Source of the DNA: Tuctoria greenei
Taxonomy: Eukaryota; Streptophyta; Magnoliopsida; Poales; Poaceae
NCBI GenBank assembly: GCA_036927565.1
Contig: JAYESD010000009.1
Coordinates: 156,758,929 to 156,822,928, forward strand
Direction: 5' to 3'
Length of the DNA: 64,000 bases
In this document: piece by piece, positions 45,506 through 56,243 of the stretch
Layout of the letters: each line of letters opens with the position of its first letter
Position numbering within the stretch: the first letter of the stretch is position 1
Position numbers and translations under genes: made by a program
The notes under the pieces: generated by a model
What the model was told of the DNA's origin: nothing
What the model saw: the letters and a program-made list of their open reading frames with translations, nothing else
Database searches by the model: none

Positions 45506-48500
45506 CTATGGTGTCACATCAATGGGTCTCAGACCCATCTCTCTCGATGCACTTTCTATCACATTACGTGATAGACCCTTCGTAAAGGGATCTGCCAGGT
45601 TTTTGTCTGTTTGTATATACGAAACAGTAATAACTCCGGAGTTTCTCATTTTCCTGACAGATTTTAAACGTCTCTTGACATGTCTTGATGATTTTGCATT
45701 ATCCTTAGAACTGGTCACTTTGGCAATCACCGTCTGATTGTCACAGTTCATAAGGATTGCCGGCAATGGTTTCTCAACTATAGGCAAATCCATCAAGAGC
45801 TCTCGCAGCCATTCTGCCTCCGCAGTGTCTGTCTCTAAAGCAGTGAGTTCTGCTTCCATGGTTGACCTCGTCAAAATGGTCTGTTTGCAAGACCTCCATG
45901 ATATAGCACCACCAGCTAGAGTGAACACATATCCACTCGTGGCATAGAGTTCATCAACATCAGAGATCCAGTTCGAATCACTATAACCCTCAGGCACGGC
46001 CGGATGCCCAGTATAGTGAATTCCATAACTCATTGTACCTCTCAGATAGCGCATAACCCTTTCAAGTGCATGCCAATGATCTGTACCCGGGTTTGACATG
46101 AACCTGCTCAGTTTGCTTACAGCAAACGAGATATCAGGACGGGTTGCGCTAGCTAAGTACATGAGTGAACCAATCATCTGAGAATATCTGAGTTGATCTC
46201 TTGACTCTTTCTTGTTCTTTCTAAGTATCACGCTGGGATCATAAGGCGTTGGAGAAATCTTGCTATCCATAAAGCCGAACCGGCTCAAGATTTTCTCAAC
46301 ATAGTGGGATTGACTTAAAGTAATTCCACTCTCATCCTTATTCAGCTTAATGTTCAAAATAACATTAGCTTCTCCCAGATCTTTCATATCAAAACACTTT
46401 GATAGAAAAGACTTGACCTCAGAAATTATATTAATGCTCGTACCAAAAATGAGTATATCATCTACATACAAGCATAACATAACGCTATCGCCCCCACCAT
46501 GGCGATAGTACACGCACCGATCAGCCTCATTAATGACAAAGCCCGCAGACGTCAAAGTACTATCGAACTTCTCATGCCATTGCTTAGGTGCTTGTTTCAG
46601 GCCATACAAGGATTTCAACAATTTGCACACCTTTGTCTCTTCACCTTTTACTACGAATCCATCAGGCTGTTCCATATAAATCTCCTCTTCCAACTCTCCG
46701 TTCAGGAAAGCTGTCTTTACATCCATTTGATGGATGATTAGACCATAAGAGGCAGCCAAAGAAAGTAGTACACGAATTGTCGTCATTCTGGCGACAGGTG
46801 AATAGGTGTCAAAATAGTCTTCACCTTCCTTTTGAGTATAGCCCTTTGCAACTAGTCTTGCCTTGTACTTTTCAATAGTACCGTCAGGTCTGAGCTTCTT
46901 CTTGAACACCCACTTGCAGCCTACTGGTTTGCACCCGTATGGCCGTTCAGTTAACTCCCAGGTTCCATTTGAAAGAATTGAGTCCATCTCACTATGAACT
47001 GCTTCTTTCCAGTCATCTGCATCAGGTGATGCAAATGCCTCTGCTATGGATCTAGGAGTATCGTCCACAAGGTACACAATGAAATCATCACCAAAGGATT
47101 TTGCAATCCGTGATCTCTTACTCGACTGAGTTATTTCATTGTGTTCTTCCTCTGGGACATTCTCAAATGGTGTATCAAGAAACTCGCTAGTTGTGGTGGG
47201 TTCAGGACAAATTTCAGAAGAGATCCTAGCAATACTATGCATATCTTTCATAGGAAAAATATTCTCAAAAAATGTTGCATCACGAGATTCCATAATAGTA
47301 TCAACATGCATATCAGGTACCTCAGATTTAACTACTAAAAATCTATATGCGATGCTCCGATGAGCATAGCCTAGAAAGATACAATCCACTGTCTTTGGTC
47401 CTAGCTTGCGTTTCTTGGTAATTGGCACATTGACTTTTGCCAAACATCCCCAAGTACGCAAGTATGAGAGTGATGGTTTTCTCCCAACCCACTCCTCATA
47501 AGGGGTTTTCTCTTTATTCTTGTTTGGAACGCGGTTTAGGACATGACATGAAGTCAATAGAGCCTCCCCCCACCATGCCTTAGATAAACCGGACGTGTCT
47601 AACATGGCATTCACCAAGTCACACAATGTGCGGTTTTTCCTCTCGGCTACCCCGTTTGATTGGGGTGAATAGGGAGGCGTCCTTTCATGTATAATACCGT
47701 GTTCCGCACAAAAATCATCAAATATTTTGGGAAAATACTCACCACCACGATCTGACCTAAGACGTTTGATCTTTCTTTCTAATTGAGTTTCTACTTCAGA
47801 TTTATAGATTTTAAAGTAGTCTAAAGCTTCATCTTTAGTTTGCAACAAGTAAACATAGCAGAATCTAGTAGAATCGTCTATTAATGTCATAAAATATTTC
47901 TTTCCACCTTTTGTCAACACACCATTCATCTCGCATAGATCAGAATGTATGAGTTCTAATTGTGCCAAGTTTCTCTCCTCGGCTGCCTTGTGAGGCTTTC
48001 GAGGTTGCTTTGACTGCACACAACTATGACACTTAGAACCTTTGACAATAGTGAATTCCGGAATTAATTTGAGACTAGATAGCCGATTCATTAAACCAAA
48101 ATTAACGTGACATAAACGAGAATGCCAAACACTTGCATTATCATTAATACCGCCACAAATATGGTTTACTGACTTATTATTAAACTCCGAAAGAGAAAAG
48201 CGGAACATGCCTCCGCATTCATAGCCTTTACCAATAAATTGTCCATGCTTAGACACAACTATTTTATTGGACTCTAAAACTACTTTAAACCCATCTCTAC
48301 ATAGAAGGGTACCGCTAACAAGATTCTTGTTCATAGTAGGGACATGTTGCACGTTCTTCAGCTGGACAATCTTTCCCGAAGTGAACTTCAGATCGACCGT
48401 GCCAACACCACGAACAGAAGCATGTGACCCATTCCCCATTAGGACGGCGGAATCCCGGACGAACTGGTAAGAAGTAAACATGGACATGTCAGAACATACA

Positions 48501-49408
48501 TGAACATTAGCACCCGTATCAAACCACCAAGATGATGTTTGAGAAACAGAAAGAACAGTAAAGGAATTACCGTACCCATCTGCATTGCTGGATGTCACGA
48601 TGTTGACATTCTTTTTCCCTTTGCGATCTGCCCTCTCAGGACAGTTCTTGGAAATATGTCCCTGCTCCCCACAGGTGTAGCAGCAGCCATCATTGGCTTT
48701 GTTTGACTTCTTCTTCTTGAAAGCAGTAGTTTTGTTTGGCTTGAATAGAGACTTGTTCCCTTTGTTCTTGACATAGGGTTTCTGCACCATATTAGCATTG
48801 GCGCTAGATTGACCCTCACCTCCTTTCTCAGTAGCGTCCTTAGCCCGAGCCTTCTCCTCAACATCAAGAGGTGCTATCAGGTTTTCAACTGATATTTCCT
48901 GTCTCTTGTGTTTGAGGGCTGTGGCGAAGTTCCTCCATGATGGAGGTAACTTTGCAATAATGCACCCAGCCACAAACTTGTCGGGTAAAGGACACTTAAG
49001 GAGATTGAGCTCTCTCGCAAGGCACTGTATTTCATGAGCTTGTTCAACTACAGGACGGTTGTTAACCATCTTGTAGTCATGAAAATTCTCCATGATATAC
49101 AGTTCACCACCTGCATCGGCTGCACCATACTTAGCGTTAAGTGCATCCCAGAGCTCCTTCCCATCTGTGACTGTCAGATAGACATCACAGAGTTTATTAT
49201 CAAGAACGCTTAGAATGCATCCTCTCAGGACAGAATTGGCTTCCTCGAACTTTGTCTGTTCTTCAACAGACAAAGGACCTTGAGGCCTGCCCTCAGTTAC
49301 CCAGAAGATCTTCAGCGATTGGAGCCAGAGCGTGGCCTTAACTTGCCACCTCTTGAAGTGCACGCCAGAGAATTTCTCCGGCCTCAGTGCATCGGCCAAA
49401 GTCATCAT
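45506..49408 (-). CDS. Copia gag-pol polyprotein, intact (1300 aa)
   Basis: ATG at 49408 (MMTLADALRPEKFSGVHFKR). Gag is about 1-290 with zinc knuckle CYTCGEQGHISKNC (about 243-256). Protease has WWFDTGANVHVC (Asp near 297). Integrase has an HHCC motif at about 429-463 (HSRLCH...CHSCVQSK), catalytic Asp in LIHSDLCE (about 490) and RSDRGGEYF (about 553), and Glu in NGVAERKNRT (about 589). RT has QMDVKTAFLNGELEEE and YVDD at about 981-984. RNase H has YSDSNWISD (about 1142), STMEAELTAL and the terminal LADPFTKGL. The order PR-INT-RT-RH is copia. There are no stops or frameshifts. The frame is open upstream through the LTR but has no ATG there. Confidence 0.95.
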   Translation of the reverse strand: MMTLADALRPEKFSGVHFKRWQVKATLWLQSLKIFWVTEGRPQGPLSVEEQTKFEEANSVLRGCILSVLDNKLCDVYLTVTDGKELWDALNAKYGAADAGGELYIMENFHDYKMVNNRPVVEQAHEIQCLARELNLLKCPLPDKFVAGCIIAKLPPSWRNFATALKHKRQEISVENLIAPLDVEEKARAKDATEKGGEGQSSANANMVQKPYVKNKGNKSLFKPNKTTAFKKKKSNKANDGCCYTCGEQGHISKNCPERADRKGKKNVNIVTSSNADGYGNSFTVLSVSQTSSWWFDTGANVHVCSDMSMFTSYQFVRDSAVLMGNGSHASVRGVGTVDLKFTSGKIVQLKNVQHVPTMNKNLVSGTLLCRDGFKVVLESNKIVVSKHGQFIGKGYECGGMFRFSLSEFNNKSVNHICGGINDNASVWHSRLCHVNFGLMNRLSSLKLIPEFTIVKGSKCHSCVQSKQPRKPHKAAEERNLAQLELIHSDLCEMNGVLTKGGKKYFMTLIDDSTRFCYVYLLQTKDEALDYFKIYKSEVETQLERKIKRLRSDRGGEYFPKIFDDFCAEHGIIHERTPPYSPQSNGVAERKNRTLCDLVNAMLDTSGLSKAWWGEALLTSCHVLNRVPNKNKEKTPYEEWVGRKPSLSYLRTWGCLAKVNVPITKKRKLGPKTVDCIFLGYAHRSIAYRFLVVKSEVPDMHVDTIMESRDATFFENIFPMKDMHSIARISSEICPEPTTTSEFLDTPFENVPEEEHNEITQSSKRSRIAKSFGDDFIVYLVDDTPRSIAEAFASPDADDWKEAVHSEMDSILSNGTWELTERPYGCKPVGCKWVFKKKLRPDGTIEKYKARLVAKGYTQKEGEDYFDTYSPVARMTTIRVLLSLAASYGLIIHQMDVKTAFLNGELEEEIYMEQPDGFVVKGEETKVCKLLKSLYGLKQAPKQWHEKFDSTLTSAGFVINEADRCVYYRHGGGDSVMLCLYVDDILIFGTSINIISEVKSFLSKCFDMKDLGEANVILNIKLNKDESGITLSQSHYVEKILSRFGFMDSKISPTPYDPSVILRKNKKESRDQLRYSQMIGSLMYLASATRPDISFAVSKLSRFMSNPGTDHWHALERVMRYLRGTMSYGIHYTGHPAVPEGYSDSNWISDVDELYATSGYVFTLAGGAISWRSCKQTILTRSTMEAELTALETDTAEAEWLRELLMDLPIVEKPLPAILMNCDNQTVIAKVTSSKDNAKSSRHVKRRLKSVRKMRNSGVITVSYIQTDKNLADPFTKGLSRNVIESASREMGLRPIDVTP

Positions 49409-49445
49409 GTTCAATTCAGGAAATTGCCTAATAAGGTTTTTGGAT

Positions 49446-50319
49446 TGTTGGAAAGTAAGAGGCAATTTACTGAAGAATTCCGGATAAACACGAGAAGAAC
49501 AACAGCGATCGGCAGACAGACGGGACGAGAAATAGCGCGTACCGATTAGAAGTCGAATGCACCGCTGTAGATCGCCGCTGCAGGCGTTGATGACGACGTT
49601 GAGCCGCAGCGCCCGATCTGGTCGGTAGACGAGCCGTGGTGAAGAACGCGAGCAGTCGCGCAGTGCGCTTCCCAAAAACCTTATTCGCCCTCTCCCGGTG
49701 CAGGATCGCAAGGGCGAGCGGTTCCGGAGACCTGCTCTCCCGGTCGTCGGTGCACGCCGGCGCTCGGGATGGAGTAGACTAGAAGGCGGCGCAAGGAACG
49801 CGAACGTGGGAACGATTTGATCGTGGGGTACTCTGCCGTACCGCGGACGCCCGTATTTATAGAGTCCCAGGAGGCGGTTCGTATGCGATCTGGATCCTAA
49901 CCGACTCCGCAGTCGTAGATGCGTCCGTCTCTAACGACTTGGACTCTGACCCGGTAGCCCCAAAAATTCGGAGGCCCAAAAAGCCCAATTTAATTTTCTG
50001 CACAAATATAAAATCTGGGCTCGGCTCGAGGCTCGAATTCACACGAACACACGCGCGCGCGCGCGCGCGCGCGTGTGCGGGGCGAGGCGAGCGAGGAGGA
50101 GGAGGAGGAGGAGCGCGCGTGGGCCACCCCTCTCTTCCTCTCTTCTCTCTCACTCAAGGAGTGGAAGAGCAACCTCCCTTATATGTAGGGGTTGCTCCAC
50201 TTCCACTTCCCATGTGGGACTAAACACTTAGCATCACTCCCTCTTGCCCTAATGGGCCTTTGAGATTTTCTAGGATTTATTTCTGAATTAATATTGAGCC
50301 AAGCCCATTAATTCCAACA
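49446..50319 (-). repeat. Copia 5' LTR (874 bp)
   Basis: On the minus strand it begins TGTTGGAATTAATGGGC at 50319 and ends CTTTCCAACA at 49446. Internal sequence follows as ATCCAAAAACCTTATTAG, only 37 nt before the gag ATG, without a recognisable tRNA-complementary site. Confidence 0.95.
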
Positions 50320-50680
50320 GGGACAGGAAAGGGCAAGGCAGAGCAGAGCAGAGCAGGTCTTTGCTGCGGCTGTTACGTTTGGGCGCCGAGACCGAGGCGG
50401 GCATTTGAAGACGCAGGTTGGGTGGTGCACATGCCACCTGTCACTGAGCTGTAGGTTACGCCCCTGAAACTGACAGCTAGGCCCAACAGGATCAAACTCG
50501 AAAACAACGTGAACACACGGCCGGGCCGGCTGACCGGCAGCGCAACTGATGCTGTGGGCGCGCAAGAACTCATATGATTTTGGGAGGTGGCGAGGAGCAG
50601 AGGGGAGATGGGAATGAAACAAAATTTTGGGAGCCAGGCAAGGAATGGGACAAGAACAGAAAGAATATGTTTTCTCTTTG

Positions 50681-50918
50681 TACAACACTTTTTCTTCGTA
50701 TAATCAATAAAAGAAGTTCAGGTAATCAATGATCGGCCATTGTTATGTTACATAACGGAGAATGACAAATATGTCTAGTGCAGTCTATGCAGCAGCGACA
50801 AATTTACACATCTGTGGCTCTGTAAACTGAAATTCAGATAAATTTATTATTTGAAAAAAAAAAGTTCAGGTAAGGGTGTTCAATTTTGTGCCAAGAAAAC
50901 CAACCTGTGATCTGCAGC
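50681..50918. repeat. Direct duplication of about 240 bp, left copy
   Basis: TCAGGTAATCAATGATCGGC, CTAGTGCAGTCTATGCAGC, CAACCTGTGATCTGCAG. The right copy is 51569-51809, over 90 percent identical by eye, same orientation. Confidence 0.88.
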
Positions 50919-51568
50919 TGTAACACCCACATTTTTTACCAAAAAAGAACTTAAATATTTAATCAATGCATTTTGTGAAATAAATAAATAAAAGGAATAA
51001 AAATGGACTTAAGGCAAGTGCATCATGTGATTTTATCATGTGCGAAAAATTTTGATTTCAAAATGCGCTAGATAAGCTTATTTGAATTTAAAATCAGAAA
51101 AATTAAAAGAAATAAAAGAAGAGAGAATGAGTAAAAGAAAAAGAAAAGAATAAATCCGTTTTTGAGCCAACACCCCAGCCCACCCTCCCTCTTGGCCCAG
51201 CCCACCCGCACCCCTCCTCCCTTTCCCACCGACATGCGGGGCCATCTCGTCAAGAGCTTCTTCCCCACTGCTGCGCCACCCCTGCCCACGAATAGACACC
51301 ACGACGCCCACTCCACTATGCATCAAATGCTACCGTTTCTCCGTCTTAATCACCTCGTTAATGGACACCATCACATCCTCATACATTTCCACTGTGTTCC
51401 CCTTTAAATCCCCCATTGCACACCCGTCCTTTCTCTTTCTCGTGCTCAAACCCTAGCCGCCGCCGCTGCCGGGTATGTCGTCTCCGTTCCCGGCGATTTG
51501 GCACAAAGTTCAGGTAATCAATGATCGGTAAAATATTCGCCTCCGTTTCCACTGTGTTTTCTCTTTGT

Positions 51569-51809
51569 ACACCACTTTTTCCTCGTATAATCAATAAAAA
51601 AATTTCAGGTAATCAATGATCGGCCATTGTTATGTTACAGAACGGAGAATGACAAATCTGTCTAGTGCAGTCTATGCAACAATGACAAATTTACATATCA
51701 GTGGCTCTGTAAACTGAAATTCAGATAAGTTTATTATTCGAAAAAGAATAAAAGTTCAGGTATGGGTGTTCAAATTTTGTGCCAAGAAAACCAACCTGTG
51801 ATCTGCAGC
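51569..51809. repeat. Direct duplication of about 240 bp, right copy
   Basis: Partner of 50681-50918. A shorter third trace, TTCAGGTAATCAATGATCGG, occurs at 51502-51526. Confidence 0.88.
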
Positions 51810-52647
51810 CATATAGCCAAAAAAACAATTTTGTTGTACGGCTATTGTTGTACAATAAAGGAGCAATTTTCAGTGTTGCCTAGTATTAGTAGTTTACTAC
51901 TTCATCTCAGAAAAAGAAAGAAAGATAACATACTTCTGAAAAATGTACGCTGTCTACATGAGTATTTCTAACAAATATTCATTTCCATCAGGAAATATTT
52001 CAATAAATGGCCAGTGGATGAAATTCTGTGCTGAACTTCTGCAGATGAAAGATGCAACTGTGATTTTCAGTTCAGACATTGACCGTATATATGACTTACA
52101 AGAGCATGGCACGGATTTAAACTAGCAACACCTATTATATTAACTAGAAGTATAATGCCTTTCAAAGAAAAACTAATCCCGGTATGCGGAAATGTATCAC
52201 TCAATCATATTCTGGAACGGTGGGCATGACACCAACTAACCGCCTTACATGCAACAGTATACCACTTTCATATTCTGGAACGGTGAGCATGACTGAAAGC
52301 CAAGTTCAGAAAACATTTCTATACGACGACTGAAAGTGGCAAAGATGTAAGTACATATTATCACCCAACCAAGAAGATTATGGTAACTATAACCAATGTC
52401 ACAGCACAAAATCGTTCAAACATTATATCCACCTAATGCTTTCAACACTTTGCAAGTTCTGAAACTGAAAGGGCAAAAGCAACTTCTTCCAGTCAGGAGA
52501 ATGCACATAACTATCAGGGTTTTTGAGTCCTCTGAAACAATCTGAATGAAAAAAGACAATTCTCATGTTGTATCCGAAGCAGGGATACTTTGGTTTCTGT
52601 AGAGATGGCTTGCGAAGTGGTTGTCGGGGTGCTGCTCTCACATGCCT

Positions 52648-54795
52648 CTACGGTGCATTAAGATTCGGGTACAGCAACACCGCTTCAACTGAGTTCCAAA
52701 GGGGACAGGTAAGAAAATGAGACAGTTAGGCAGAATGTCATGGGTCATTCAACCGTTGCAGCAGTTTAGCAATCAAATGCTAACAAACAGTAAGAAGATA
52801 AGTGGCCAACACTTCAATAGTATTAGCTGACCAAATAACTCAAAATTCTAAACAAAGATAAAAGTATAAATTATAAAGTTCTTGTTAATTGCTGACCAAA
52901 CACTTCAATAGTATTTGGAGCTCAAAATTCTTAGTATTTGCTAGTCAACAGTATTTTCTGTCACTGAACAGAGCATCTCAAAATTCTGAACAAAGATAAA
53001 AGTATAAATTATAAAATTAATCTGATAATTTCTATATTACGATTGTAAACTTTATAGTTTTATAGGACGTAAATGGTGAAGAACATTATTAAAATCAGCA
53101 ACTGACTGCTTAAAATCAATCATTTCTCTTTATCTATAACATTTTCAGATTACACCTGAGTCCTGAACAAATAAATAAAGTATACAACGATCTCAAGCAC
53201 AAGAGTCGGCACATTTTGACCAAAACAAAACCTAAGAATTGAATTCTACATACATCGCTATTCGAATTCGGCTGATCTCTTTGCACAACAAACTATAAAA
53301 TATCATGAAGCTACAGGCATATTATGTCGCAAAATATACAGTTCTGTGGTCATCAGTCGCATACTATTGTGATCTGGCGGAAAATAATAATGTCTCAAAG
53401 AAAACTCAAACTACAAATCTTAATCATCTCACACAGAATATTCGAAGCATGTGAGAGCATGGACTATGGTGACACAGTATGCAAGTTACGGCTTCTCTAC
53501 TCTCCTCGCTATGATCTACTGGCGTCAGAACAGAAGCAGATAACACAAGTGCGCTGTGCAGAGAAATGGAAAACCGGCAACGTTCTCACCTGGTGTGCCA
53601 TTGATGACGCCGATGACGTCCATGGGCTCCTGGCTGAGAGGAAGGTCGGCGATCAGAGGGGTCAGCCGCCCGAAGCGCCCTGGCCGAGCGCACACCGACA
53701 TGTAGTAGAAGAAGAAATGAAAGCCCGTAAGGGTCGCCACATTATTCCGCAGGTTGTACGCGGAGCGGCCGCTGAACTGGAACGTGCCCCAGGCTTGGTC
53801 GTTGAAGTTCCCGTGATCGTCCGCCCGCACGTACCGGATCGTCCGCACCGGCGTCGGCTCGGGGCGCCGGCGGAACAGGCCGATGATGCCTCTTCTTCGG
53901 TGAGTCTGCTGCAATGGAGACACAGGTGTTTTGGAAATCAGAATAAGTAGCGAGCGTGGCACAATATCTACCGAGAATTGCAGCACCAGGAACAACGGAA
54001 TTCGAACAAAATGAGGCGGTAATCGACCAGGAGTCGCGTTAACGTGAGGTTAACACTTAACATGCAGAATTTATAAGTTGGAAACATCGTCAGAAACAGA
54101 GGCGAATACTTTGGCAAAGATCTGGTTCAAGAGTTTGCCGTTATTGTAAGAAAGTAACATCAAGAACAGCACTGGTTCTTCAACAAGCCAGTTCCCGGAA
54201 TCCACGGACCACGGGTCCCATGAACCCTGCTAAGCCCAAATGACCAGAAAGCAGAGTCAAAGAGAGGGGATAGCGAGCTCACAGGAGCTGGAGGATCTGG
54301 AGGAGCGAAGATTGGCGGCGCCGGTAGCGGGGGGATGACCTCGACCTTCCAGTGCATCATCGAGGTCCGGTTGAAGTAGCTGTCGACGGAGACGCCAGTG
54401 CGCCGCCACTTGAAGTACTTGCCGTTGGCGCGGAGGAGGCGGAGGTGGGATACGGTCTGCAGGAGGATTTGGCCGTCCTCGGCCGCGACCCTGGAGGGAC
54501 TCCACACGACGGCGTTGTCCTCCTGGTCGTCGTAGACGCCCTGCACCACGCGTTGGCCGCGGTGGCCGAACGGCGCCGGGTCGAGCGTGGCGGCGAGGTA
54601 GCGGCCGTAGGCGGCGCCGTAGAGGAGGAGGAGGGTGACGTCGTTGCGGACGATACGGTGCACCTTCCACGCCACGTTCATCGACGCGCGTTCCGGGTGC
54701 AGGGAGACGCCCAGCCCGTCCTCGTCGGCGTGGAGGTACGTGCCGTGCAAGTGGCTGCGCAGGCGGACGTGGGCTCCGTCGGGGAACAGCTCCAT
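52648..54795 (-). CDS. DUF569 domain protein, copy 2
   Basis: Three minus-strand exons: 54795-54283, 53908-53590 and 52688-52648, phases identical to copy 1, giving 290 aa. Exon 1 codes MELFPDGAHVRLRSHLHGTY, LHADEDGLGVSLHPERASMN, LRLLRANGKYFKW and RTSMMHWKVEVIPPLP. Exon 2 codes TIRYVRADDHGNFNDQAWG, FQFSGRSAYNLRNNVATLTG and CARPGRFGRLTPL. Exon 3 codes VEAVLLYPNLNAP. Intron 1 is 374 nt and intron 2 is 901 nt. The exon 2 acceptor could lie 3 nt further in (TTGCAG or TTGCAGCAG). The upstream region keeps its ancestral form, unlike copy 1. Product function unknown. Confidence 0.87.
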
Positions 54796-55439
54796 CGCGG
54801 CCGCCGCTGGTCGGTGGCCGCGCGGCGGCGGCGGGCGAGTTAGTTTCTCGGCGCTCTGGGCAGAAATGGAGAAAGCGGAGCGGGGCAGAGCAGGTGTCTG
54901 TTGCAGCGGTTACGTTTGGGCGCCGAGGCCGAGGCGGGCAATTTGAAGGCGCGAGTCGGTTGCTGCTCGTGGCAGCTGGCACGTGCCGAGCGACAGCTGG
55001 GACCAGCATCTGGGCCCGCGTACGAGGCATCCAATCAGCCACAGCCCACTGGCTTGTGGGGCCACCGTGCTGACGTAACCATCGTCATGTCTTCGCCGAG
55101 TGGATCGATCGCCAACGAGGGCGAACACGGCCGGCCCGCCGGTACTACTCGTCTCGCTTCCAGATGCAAATGACACCAACTAACCGCCTTACACGCGATA
55201 ATCCCCCACCGGATTCTACAAGATGGCAGCGTCCGAGCTCACGGCCTGATAAAGCATACCTGCGTGCGTGCGTAGAAGTTCAGATAAGTTTTCCCAAATA
55301 CGTAAAAACATAAGGTTGTTGTTCCTGCAAAGAAAACCAACTCGTGGATTTTGAACTAGCGTTGTTTAACATCTGAGGTAGCTGTAGCTGTAGGCCTGTA
55401 GCCAAAATAAGTTTTGCTGTATACGGTTGCAGCTATATA

Positions 55440-55540
55440 CTCCCTCCTTCCCTAAATAAATATCGTTAGGACATGATATTGCAGTTCATTTTCAGTTGTT
55501 TGCTTGGTCCCAAACAACATTTATTATGGAAAAGAGGGAG
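55440..55540. mobile_element. MITE, Stowaway-like, 101 bp
   Basis: CTCCCTCCTTCCCTAAATAA...TTATGGAAAAGAGGGAG between TA dinucleotides (55438-55439 and 55541-55542). The ends pair imperfectly. Confidence 0.75.
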
Positions 55541-55808
55541 TAACTAAGGAACGGGTTACCAGACACATCCTTGCCTAAAATTGGCAGCCTAAAACTTCAT
55601 CTCAGGAGAAAGATAAAAAACATTATGCTTTGAAACTATTTGTAGGAATATTTCAATAAATAGTGAGCATATGAAGTTCTCTGCAGAGCTTCAGCGGACA
55701 AATGATGCTACCATCATGTTCAGTTTAAACATTCACCATATATCAGCGGCATGGAATGGAACAGATTAAAAGTAGCAACGTCTATTCTCATTCAGTCATA
55801 GAGATGTA

Positions 55809-55888
55809 CTCCCTCCGTCTCCATGAACTTGTCGCTTTGTAGTTCATTTTTGAACTACAAAGCGACAAGTTCATGGGGACGGAGGGAG
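55809..55888. mobile_element. Stowaway-like MITE, near-perfect hairpin
   Basis: 80 bp between TA dinucleotides. Together with the flanking GTA/TAC it forms arms of 41 bp (55806-55846 and 55851-55891) with one mismatch around a TTTT loop. Starts CTCCCTCCGTCTCCATGAAC. Such conservation implies a young insertion or gene conversion. Confidence 0.9.
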
Positions 55889-56210
55889 TACGAAGATGTG
55901 AACTACAACCAATGGCGCTGCTAACCAATGGCGCTACGTAAAACCGTTGAGCCATTAACCCCACTCCACACAAAACTTTTCAGCAGTTCGTACTTTCTGA
56001 AACTGACAGACCATAACAAGCTAGTTCCTTTCAGGAGAATGCATGGAAACTAACTAGCAGAAACAGAAGGGTTGCCAAGTTTTTGAAACTATCTGAACAA
56101 AAGAAGACAGCCAATTCCCATGTCAATGTATACAGAGCAACGATAGGTTTGATTTCGAAGGAGGTGAATTGTGGTGATGTTGTCTGAAGCCCCGCTTCTC
56201 TCGTCTTCCT

Positions 56211-56243
56211 TTACGCATCGACATCCGGGTACTGCAACTCAGC
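56211..56243 (-). pseudogene. DUF569 copy 3, last-exon relic
   Basis: The minus strand reads AELQYPDVDA then TAA, the terminal exon of the family (copy 1: AELQYPDVDAP). Adjacent intron 2 sequence is kept to 56981, but the acceptor is no longer clear (CACGTGCTGAG) and exons 1-2 are missing. It is the third unit of the tandem cluster, cut by the copia fragment. Confidence 0.8.

Larger units (their letters stand above)
44048..50319 (-). mobile_element. Ty1/copia element, young, in the DUF569 copy 1 promoter
   Basis: 6272 bp with ends TGTTGGAA...TTCCAACA and target duplication GGGAC (44043-44047 and 50320-50324). LTRs are 44048-44957 and 49446-50319. The polyprotein is intact. By eye the LTRs differ by about seven substitutions plus length changes in the CG and GGCGA repeats, so the insertion is recent. 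The polypurine tract (TGGTGGGGGAT on the minus strand, 44958-44968) is present. No TGG-type primer-binding site follows the 5' LTR. Sequence on both sides of the insertion aligns with the upstream region of DUF569 copy 2, proving insertion into the leader or promoter of copy 1. Confidence 0.96.
50325..52647. other. Displaced DUF569 copy 1 upstream region and spacer
   Basis: No gene seen. 50325-50480 aligns with 54870-54960 upstream of DUF569 copy 2 (GGTTACGTTTGGGCGCCGAG type) and is the original copy 1 promoter. A roughly 240-bp block is duplicated (50681-50918 and 51569-51809). Between its copies, 50920-51480 looks like an unrelated LTR-like piece (starts TGTAACACCCACATTTT, pyrimidine-rich centre, ends CTCAAACCCTAGCCGCCGCC). 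51890-52640 is the 3' flank of copy 2. Confidence 0.6.

Noticed and set aside
49409..49711. 101-codon N-terminal extension of the copia polyprotein inside the LTR
   Set aside because: There is no ATG in it (it opens with TTG), and the same LTR frame recurs in the 3' LTR. The gag ATG at 49408 is the better start.
54352..54843. 163-codon plus-strand frame over DUF569 copy 2
   Set aside because: Exact antisense shadow of exon 1; Val/Glu/Arg-rich as expected from a GC-rich complement.
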